Shown: positions 1-6,696 of the stretch, piece by piece
Layout: every line of letters starts with the position of its first letter
Position numbering within the stretch: the first letter of the stretch is position 1
NCBI GenBank assembly: GCA_030849075.1
Contig: JASAOO010002932.1
Span: 1-14,093 of the forward strand
Reading direction: 5' to 3'
Length of the DNA: 14,093 nucleotides
From: Zelonia costaricensis
Taxonomy: Eukaryota > Euglenozoa > Kinetoplastea > Trypanosomatida > Trypanosomatidae
Position numbers and translations under genes: made by a program
The notes under the pieces: model-generated
What the model saw: only the letters and a program-made list of their open reading frames with translations
Told to the model about the DNA's origin: nothing
Database searches by the model: none

Positions 1-340
1 GGGGGGAATGCGATGGGCCGGGGCGGGGGGGGGGTGCCACGCGTGAACAACAAGAAGGGGAGGAGCGACAGAGGGGAAAGGGGGCTGCGCAGAGGTGCAC
101 GGCGCTTGTGGAATGTCGTCAAACGTGGGACGGAGAAGGAGGGGTGGGGGGGGGCCAGGGAGTGCTGGGAAAAAAAAAAACGGAGAGAGACAACAGGAGG
201 CGTTGTGGTGCAGCACGTGCAACGTCCTCCGTGGTGTGCAGGAGACGTAAAGCGAAACGGACAAGTCAAGTCAAAGGCGAGGGGCGGCTCGTACGCGTGA
301 ATCCGCGCCCACACACGCACAGACGCACAGACGCAGACGC

Positions 341-345
<5 letters not shown>

Positions 346-371
<26 letters not shown>
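346..371. repeat. (CA)13 microsatellite
   Basis: Thirteen uninterrupted CA units, preceded by interrupted CACACG/CAGACG repeats from about 309. Confidence 0.95.
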
Positions 372-1111
372 AGGGCAGCACGAACGAGAAAAGGAAGGAA
401 AGAGAGGAAGGGACTCAGGGATACCTCAGCGAGTTTTTTTCCAGTACACGCGACGGATAGGCCCGAACGTCTGTGAGCGCGGTATCGTATGGGTTTGTGT
501 TTGTGTGTAAACACTTACTCTTCCGCCCCTTCCGTCTTCTTCTTGTTTGTTGTTGGTTGTGTTTGTGAGTTTGCAGTTGCGTTTCTTGCTTCAGTGCTGC
601 GTGTTTCTCTTTGTTTTCTTGTTTGCCGTGCGCGTTGTGTCGGTCTCTCCTTTTTTGTTCTTTTTCTTGTGACGCTAGTGAAGTGCAGGTGGTGTGTGGG
701 TTTTACACGGTTGCCGCACACCGCTGCCGGGGGGGAGGGGAGGGGGGGAGGGACGAGTTCGAACTGAAGTCGTCTCTTGGGTCCCTCGTTGCGTCACTCG
801 TGTTTGACTAACTGGAGGGGGAGGGGAGGCAAGAAGAAGAAGAGAGAAGAGAGAAGGGAGGAGGAGCCCTTTGCGTGTTCGGGCTGCGTGACTTCGACTT
901 CTTCTCGATGTCCCGCCGCGCCTCCTTTCGTGGGTGCTTCTGTGTTTGCGCTGTGTCGTTTATCGATCTCTCTCTCTTCTTCGTGCTGCTGTGACTGCGC
1001 GCTCGTTCCCAACGTCGCTCACGAAACGCGTCCACTCACGCACACAAACGCACCCACGCCACCTCGATGGGAATCTATGGGAGGGGGAGGGGAGGTGAAA
1101 AGGCCGGCCAA

Positions 1112-1131
1112 CACACACACACACACACACA
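1112..1131. repeat. (CA)10 microsatellite
   Basis: Ten uninterrupted CA units inside the gene-free left region. Confidence 0.95.
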
Positions 1132-2098
1132 GGCACCCGCGTGTTGAACAAGTTCGCTTGTGCGTGTGTGTCAGGGAGGGGTGAGGAGAGGCAGGCGAGA
1201 TGTAGGGTGGAGGTGACAACGCAGGAGTGCGTGGGGGCTGAGAGAGGAGTCAAGAGAGGGGGCGGGGTCGGTCGAGGGTGTCGACTGGGTGCGCGGATGG
1301 GGAAAGGGATGGAAGGGGGGGGTGTCTAGGGTCGAGTGGCCGGCACAACGGCACACGTGGAACGCGAGGCGGGGCGAAACAAAAGAAAATAAATAGAGAC
1401 GGAGAAGAGCCAAGCCGAGCGGGGGCGGTGCGGGGGGGGGGTCCAGGTCGTGGTGGATGGGGGGGGGGGGGAAGAGGAAGAGAGAAGANAGGCCCACGAA
1501 AAGGGTGGATGGATGGGTGGGGGGGGGGGCCGCGGTGTAACAAGGTGGCGTGGGACTAGGAAGATGAAGAGGGCGGGGGAGGCTGAGGGCCAGTCAAGGT
1601 CCACAGGGTTTGAGATGAGAGATTGGTTGACGGCCCCGCGCGCGCGCCTGCGTGTGTGTGTTTGAGTGCCTGGCGGGTGCACTTCCGGGTTAACCGAAGT
1701 GGGGGCAAAAGGAAGAAGAAAACAGCAACAATAACAGCGCGAGCCAAATTGGCCTTGTCGCTGCGACGGTGGAAGGGGCGGGCGGGGGCGGCGGGGGTCT
1801 GGAGAGCGAGGGCGCAGTGTGCCGTGCAGCACGCGTACGACGGGGGCGGCGAGACGGGAGCGGGGGGGAGGGGAGGGGGGCGCGCGGACACAAACGAGCG
1901 ACAACGTGCACGCACGTTTCAATCACGACCACGACAACAAAAGAACAGAGGCTCTCGACGGGGCACACGGCGGCGTGTTGCTGCGCACTGGTGGAGCTCC
2001 GCAGCCGTCTGTTTCCGTACGTCTTCCCTTTTTCCGTTTCTTACTTCCCTTGCCGCACTCTCCGCCGTCTGCGCCACTCGGCAAGTCTACACGCGAAT

Positions 2099-2132
2099 AC
2101 ACACACACACACACACACACTCACTCACTCAC
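2099..2132. repeat. (AC)11 followed by (TCAC)3
   Basis: Eleven AC units run directly into three TCAC units, a compound microsatellite. Confidence 0.95.
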
Positions 2133-2189
2133 AACGGCACGTAAGCGGTCAGGACTCACTAATGCTGATCCGAACAGGAACCTGCTTAC

Positions 2190-2252
2190 ACGCACACACA
2201 AACACACACACACGCACACACACACACACACAAACAGACACAGAGACAGATG
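2190..2252. repeat. interrupted CA / CAGA microsatellite
   Basis: CA repeats broken by single A or G changes, with (CA)9 at 2215-2232, then CAGACA/CAGAGA units. Confidence 0.9.
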
Positions 2253-2807
2253 GTGAACGACGAAGTTGTTAGGGTGCAACGGGGCGACTGCGCAAGAAGA
2301 CGTCAGCGAGAGGAGGTCGAAGTGGCGCAGGTGGAGGGGGGGGGTAGTGCCAGAGTGCGAGAGTGAGGAGGGGGACGACGGCCGCAGCAGATGTTCTCAA
2401 AGTGGTGAAGAGACTGCGAGACGCGGCGTTTTGATGGGCGCGCAGTGCGTGGAGGCCCAGATGCACAAGTGCGGGGTGAGGAGCGCGCAAGGAAGGAGAG
2501 CGGGAGAGGGTCAGCCGAGGTGGCGAGTGGCAGAGAGCATGGAGGGCGAAGGAGCTGAAGTGGTGGCGGAGCAGCAGCAGAACAAACCTTGAGCTGGAGG
2601 GGGGGGGGGGGCGGAGGCGGCGGACAGCAAACCTCACCGCCAAGCTCGTCGCCGTGGCGCACTCAACCCCCCCTTCTACCTGCAGGAGATCATCTACAGA
2701 AGAGGAGCAAAGGTTCGGCTTAGGTTTGCGTGCCACCATGCGTCGCCGCGCGCCATCGCGACGGGCGGTGCGTGTCACGCCGGGGGTGCGCGCACCGCGC
2801 CGATGGT

Positions 2808-2811
<4 letters not shown>

Positions 2812-2841
<30 letters not shown>
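2812..2841. repeat. (CA)15 microsatellite
   Basis: Fifteen uninterrupted CA units followed by CAGA-type units to about 2856. Confidence 0.95.
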
Positions 2842-2845
<4 letters not shown>

Positions 2846-3311
2846 GACACAGACAGCGAGCACGGCGAACGCCTGCCCACGATAGTTTTCGAATGCGTAT
2901 CGCTTTACACTCCAGCGTCAATTTGAAGGTGACGCCAAGTTGGCGTGGGGGCATACAGCATCAACACACCGACACACGCACACCGATGCAACGACGCGTG
3001 GGGCTCAGAGCGAAGTCAATAAGAAGGGCCTCGACCGACATCGGCACTGAGAGAGGCAGCACACGCGCGTGTCTGCCAGTGCTAACAGTGCGCACCCAGA
3101 GGCGCTCGGGACGGAGGCACGAGGCGTGGGGGGAGGAGGGGGGGGGCGAGGATTGCAGTCAACACACCAGACGATAACAGCTTCAGCACTGCAGCTCTCT
3201 GCCCGTCCATTCGCACCCACGCACAAACGCCACAGTGCGACGGGGGCGCATCTGTCAGCCTACACACGCGCGAGCGCACAACGCACACCTCCATCTCGCC
3301 TCCAACGGCCA

Positions 3312-4154
3312 CTACGCAGCATTGGGCTGTGTCGAGCACAAGAAGAGCAGCGGCGCGTGGCCGTCCTCGGCCCCCCCGTCGACGTCCAGTGACACCTCCA
3401 CCGCGGTGCAGGACATCACCTGCCTCGTTGTGTGCACCTGCAGCTCCGCCGGCATCCACCCAGACGGGTACGCGCGCGGCCCCGACGGCGGCGCTGCCAC
3501 GGGCTGCATTGGCTGTGGCGGCAACACCCCACTCGCGGTGGACGAGGTCGACACGTACGCAGGCGACTCCGCGCCGCCCCGCGAACCCGCCAACGCCGCC
3601 GCCGCCGCAGCAGCAGCTGGCATGGCCAGCCCGTTCCCGGCCGCACCTCCTGCGGCTGGTGTGGCCACGGCGGGGGTGTTGGCGTTGTGGCCGGGGCTCA
3701 GCGGCGAGATCGGCGGCGGCGCCTGCTTCGACAGCAGTCCCCACCGCAGCGGGATCTCCTCACACCCGTTGGCGCTGCGGTTGTTGTTCTTGGACGTTGC
3801 GGCGACCTGAGCCGCGGATGGGGCCGCCGTGGGAAAGCCGCGGAGCCGGTGCGTCTCCGGCAGCGCGTTGGACGAGAGAAGGAACATCTGGTACGGCGTG
3901 TCCGGCGTGACAAGGGCGACGCCGTTCGCGTACGTCGCCGTCGTCCCGCCGCTGCCATCGTTGCCGCCGCTGCTGGGGTCGGGCCGGAGCATGTCCTTGA
4001 GCCGCATCACCGACGTGCCAGCGTGGTGGAGGCGGAGGAATAGACGGTAGACGGTGATGAGTTGCTGCCCCTGCTCAGCCGTCAGTCCCGTGTCCTCGCT
4101 GCCGTCCTCAGCCATCCTGCTGACGAGGAGGCCGTCGGAGGTGTACACGTTCAT
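3312..4154 (-). CDS. hypothetical protein with low-complexity centre
   Basis: A 280-residue protein I do not recognise. The N-terminal part (1-60) looks folded: residues 1-15 resemble beta strands (MNVYTSDGLLVSRMAE), and 25-58 form a probable helix (AEQGQQLITVYRLFLRLHH to RLKDMLRPD). Residues about 77-107 and 131-143 hold further hydrophobic patches (PYQMFLLSSNALPETHRL, EEIPLRWGLLSK). Between about 144 and 230 it is Pro/Ala/Gly/Ser-rich, including eight consecutive alanines (180-187). The C-terminal 45 residues again look ordered (ELQVHTTRQVMSCTAVEVSL, 237-256, then PLLFLCSTQ). No signal peptide or membrane segment is evident. The ATG at 4154 is the first after a strong predicted splice acceptor at 4261-4262; the frame stays open to 4337 but offers no other ATG there. 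It is the last gene recognised before the gene-free left part of the window. Confidence 0.78.
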   Translation of the reverse strand: MNVYTSDGLLVSRMAEDGSEDTGLTAEQGQQLITVYRLFLRLHHAGTSVMRLKDMLRPDPSSGGNDGSGGTTATYANGVALVTPDTPYQMFLLSSNALPETHRLRGFPTAAPSAAQVAATSKNNNRSANGCEEIPLRWGLLSKQAPPPISPLSPGHNANTPAVATPAAGGAAGNGLAMPAAAAAAAALAGSRGGAESPAYVSTSSTASGVLPPQPMQPVAAPPSGPRAYPSGWMPAELQVHTTRQVMSCTAVEVSLDVDGGAEDGHAPLLFLCSTQPNAA

Positions 4155-5163
4155 CGTGCGGCGCAGCGGTACGCCGTGGCAGTTTCGGCCCCGTGGAGCT
4201 TCACAGTGCGTAGGCGAGCAGCGTGACACGCGTGATGCCACTCTGCACAGACCGAAGCACCTAGACACACACAGACACACACACACACACAGAGAGGGAG
4301 AGCTCAGAGGCTTTGTAGAGTGAACGCAGGAAGACACGCACAGGGGTGGGGGTTAGTAGCGAGCGAAGACGAAGCAGTGGGAACTGAAAGGGAGCGGTAT
4401 AGCAGCAGCTGCGAGCCCTCCATCACCGAGTCGCACCGCGCGTGTGTTTGTGTTTGCAGAGGCACGGCGTTAGAGTCGTAGGGAGGGAGAGGGAAGAGGG
4501 AGGGAGGGTGAGAAAAGCAAGTGCAACTACACGTATGGTGCCAGGGCAGGCGGCGTGTGCGTGCCGTGTGGTGAGAGCGGTGCAGTCAATAGTGCCTCAC
4601 GCCCCCCCCCCCACACACGCACACACACACAGATACACAGAGACACACACGAGTGCACTCTCTGTGCGCCGACTGGTGCCGCAGGGTAGCACCGACGCGT
4701 TCGGGTTGTCTTCTCTTCCGTTCAGAATCGGAGGTGAGCACCGAACGTCAACCACCGTTCCGCACGTCCCCGGTGTCTCGCTGAGTTTGTCCCTTATCCT
4801 CGCACACCGCCACGCGACATCGTGTGCGTCCTGAGTGCTGAGGGCCCGCAATCGCCTCTTCTCAGACGCCTCCGCTCCTGCTGACGATGCAGCCACGCCG
4901 CGAAGACGCACACGCGTACACGCACATCGACCAGGACGGGGAGGCGAGCGGGCCCAAAGGCCCTCACGACGTAAGCAGAGTTGCACAAGCACAGAGCAAG
5001 ACACGCACACACGAACACACGCACACGAGGCGCTTCTCCACTGGAGCGTTTCCCAACCTCCCCCTCACCACACACACACACGCACACAGACGCGTCGAAC
5101 AACAGACTCGCAGTCAGGCGCTTCTCCACGTTTGCGTCCTGCCCTGCACCGCGCGCCCCCTCA
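4155..5163 (-). other. intergenic region: 5' leader of left-most gene and 3' UTR of two-TM gene
   Basis: Contains the predicted splice acceptor at 4261-4302, a CA tract (4276-4291), an 11-base C run on the plus strand (4602-4612) leading into CA repeats, and further CA-rich sequence near 4990-5090. No gene is supported: the longer frames here lack ATG starts or are built on repeats. Confidence 0.7.
4261..4302 (-). promoter_or_regulatory. predicted spliced-leader acceptor for the left-most gene
   Basis: The minus strand reads CTCTCCCTCTCTGTGTGTGT, continues as TG/TC repeats and ends in TGTCTAG; the AG is the complement of plus 4261-4262 and is the first after the tract. It gives a 106-nt 5' UTR with no upstream ATG before the start at 4154. 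Here part of the pyrimidine tract is supplied by a microsatellite. Confidence 0.6.
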
Positions 5164-5586
5164 CTAATCGAGCTTCTCGCGGTACTGCATGGCGATGTCC
5201 GTCGTAAAGGAGCGGCGCTGCGACTCACGCGCGCGGGCCGCCGCGGCGCGGGCACGGCCCTGCTGCCACGGCTCGATCAGCTCCCGCACCAGGAAGAACA
5301 CAAAGACGTGAAACCCGGCGACAGGCGACACCGTCTCTGTGAAGCCCCGGCGGCCCACCACGAGCAGCATGTAGAGGACGGTCACCAGGAACCCGACGAG
5401 GATGCCAGGGATCTGGCTGGCCACCTTCATGATGGTGGGGAGGTAGCGCATCAGCTGCGCGACGTCAGGCCCGTTCGGCCCCATGAGGGAGCCAAGACCG
5501 GGCAGCCCACCCGCTGGGGCCCCCGCGGCCGCGGCGCCACCAGGCCCGGGCACAGGCCGCGCAGATGCACGTGGTGCGCCGTTCAT
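5164..5586 (-). CDS. small two-transmembrane-segment protein, uncharacterised
   Basis: A 140-residue protein I do not recognise. Residues 1-40 are Gly/Pro/Ala-rich and flexible (SLMGPNGPD at 33-41). Residues 42-59 could form an amphipathic helix (VAQLMRYLPTIMKVASQ). Two hydrophobic segments follow, IPGILVGFLVTVLYMLLVV (59-77) and about TVSPVAGFHVFVFFLVREL (85-103), joined by a short Gly-Arg-Arg-Gly loop (78-81), suggesting a membrane hairpin. The tail (108-140) is basic and helical (RARAAAARARESQRRS), ending in EKLD. The ATG at 5586 is the first after the predicted splice acceptor at 5655-5656; the open frame extends much further upstream but only through CA-repeat sequence. A small subunit of a membrane complex in mitochondrion, peroxisome/glycosome or ER is a reasonable guess, but no family was identified. 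The regular codon use and ordered hydrophobic pattern argue that it is a real gene. Confidence 0.8.
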   Translation of the reverse strand: MNGAPRASARPVPGPGGAAAAGAPAGGLPGLGSLMGPNGPDVAQLMRYLPTIMKVASQIPGILVGFLVTVLYMLLVVGRRGFTETVSPVAGFHVFVFFLVRELIEPWQQGRARAAAARARESQRRSFTTDIAMQYREKLD

Positions 5587-5654
5587 CGCGTGGACGACTG
5601 CCCACACGTCAGTGTTTACGAAACTTGGGAATACGGGAACGCGCGCTGGCGTTG

Positions 5655-5728
5655 CTGCGCGAGGGCGTAGGTTGTGCGGTGAAGCGTGGGCAACATGATG
5701 TCGAGGGGAGCGCAAGGGAAGGGAGGAG
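5655..5728 (-). promoter_or_regulatory. predicted spliced-leader acceptor for the two-TM protein gene
   Basis: The minus strand carries CAACTCCTCCCTTCCCTTGC and, about 50 nt on, the first AG (in GCGCAG, complement of plus 5655-5656). The leader would be 68 nt and free of ATG. An ATG at 5694-5696 would lie just upstream of the splice point and so be removed, which supports this acceptor. The gap between tract and AG makes it the weakest of the five. Confidence 0.45.
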
Positions 5729-5748
5729 TTGTGGTTGAGTGTGTGTCG

Positions 5749-5770
5749 GTGTGTGTGTGTGTGTGTGTGT
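5749..5770. repeat. (GT)11 microsatellite
   Basis: Eleven GT units on the plus strand, just upstream (in the direction of transcription) of the pyrimidine tract serving the two-TM gene. Confidence 0.95.
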
Positions 5771-6270
5771 GCACACATGCACGCAAGAGCGAGGTAGAGA
5801 TGTGCGCCATCCTCCTCGCATGACGGCCCGCCTTGGAGCCGTTGGAGAGAGGGGAGGGGTGGGAGCTCTCGCCACCTCCGGCGTGTTCGGACTCCCCGTC
5901 CAGCCCCGTCTCTGCCGGCAGTGCGGAGAGGAACGAGCTCCGAGTCACGAGAAGGAGACAGGCAGCCCCCCTCCCTCCCTCCCGCACTCCTGCACTCCCC
6001 TAGAGTCAAAGCATGGCTCGCGGTGGAGTGGGGAAAAGCGGAGGTAGTTGTGCTGTATGCCACGGTGATGAAGCTTGCCACCGCTCGTGCCTCCATGCGT
6101 GTCTGTGTTTGTGTTCGTGTGTGTGTGTGTAAGCTTGTCTGTGGAGCACGTGTGGATTTCTCGTTGGTGGCACTAAGCCACCCCCGCACCCCGCCACCGC
6201 CTCCCCGCTCGTGGCTCGCGCGCTGAGGCAGCACGAGGGAGGGGAGGGAGGGGGGGGGCGTGACGCCAGG

Positions 6271-6271
<1 letters not shown>

Positions 6272-6319
<48 letters not shown>
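6272..6319. repeat. (CA)24 microsatellite
   Basis: Twenty-four uninterrupted CA units, the longest in the window, in the predicted 3' UTR of the PPR gene. Confidence 0.97.
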
Positions 6320-6321
<2 letters not shown>

Positions 6322-6696
6322 GAGCTCGTGTGTGGCGTCAACGCAGACTTGCACAAGAAAAAAACACAAGAGGAAAAGCTGCGCGGCGTCATGGCAGCGC
6401 ACTGTGAGTCAACAACGACAACGACAACGTGGGCCAACCCACGCCCACCACTACGCCGCACAACGCTTGCCGAGCCTCACTCTAACGATGCGTGTGTGTG
6501 TGTGTGTCTGCCCATGCATGAGGCGCGCTACCGCTTGCATTTAACAGCCACACACCCGCATTCACACACACACACACGCACGCACACACAGATTGGAGGT
6601 GAGGTCTGCACTAGTGTGCGCGTTGACAGGGGAGTCTGCACGGCCCAACCCTGTCCATTCCCAACGTCCTTGCCCCCAGCTCACGTGAGCAGCACG

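Larger units (their letters stand above)
1..3311. other. gene-free low-complexity region of 3.3 kb
   Basis: No credible coding region was found on either strand. Open frames exist but translate to Pro/Arg/His/Thr-rich strings produced by CA repeats and G/C runs, and many start at GTG. The plus strand is mostly purine and G-rich (for example 1-200, 800-870, 1170-1600, 1770-1880, 2320-2640), so the minus strand is C/T-rich. A T-rich block at about 520-685 and C/T-rich stretches near 950-985 and 2000-2085 have the opposite bias. CA microsatellites occur throughout. It must include the 3' UTR of the gene ending at 3312. The rest could be a long intergenic spacer, the 5' region of a gene left of the window, or a transcription-termination/convergent strand-switch region. 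Confidence 0.7.
5587..6696 (-). other. intergenic region: 5' leader of two-TM gene and 3' UTR of PPR gene
   Basis: Holds the splice acceptor at 5655-5728 and five microsatellite blocks: GT at 5749-5770 and 6117-6130, the long CA tract at 6272-6319, GT at 6492-6507, and CA near 6562-6590. No coding region is supported. Confidence 0.7.

Noticed and set aside
752..770. tRNA T-arm-like GAGTTCGAAC
   Set aside because: The flanking bases do not form a T stem, and no matching A box, anticodon arm or acceptor stem was found.
1326..1922. Minus-strand 198-codon Pro/Arg-rich frame in the left region
   Set aside because: Spans an N and several G runs, is almost entirely Pro/Ser/Arg/Leu, and shows no conserved-looking segment.
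2269..2274. TTAGGG, the telomeric unit
   Set aside because: A single copy with no tandem neighbours; expected by chance.
2269..2880. Minus-strand 203-codon frame in the left region
   Set aside because: Begins with a CA-repeat-derived Val-Cys string and continues as Pro/Arg/Leu-rich sequence without motifs.
3235..3810. Plus-strand 191-codon frame opposite the left-most gene
   Set aside because: Low-complexity Pro/Ala/Ser content; the minus-strand frame has a splice acceptor, an ATG and ordered ends.
300..6330. CRISPR-like or satellite arrays in the CA-rich zones
   Set aside because: The repeats are simple dinucleotides without spacers or longer period units.
5587..6402. N-terminal extension of the two-TM protein up to 6402
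   Set aside because: The extension translates CA/GT repeats and spacer DNA and crosses the predicted splice acceptor; the ATG at 5586 is preferred.
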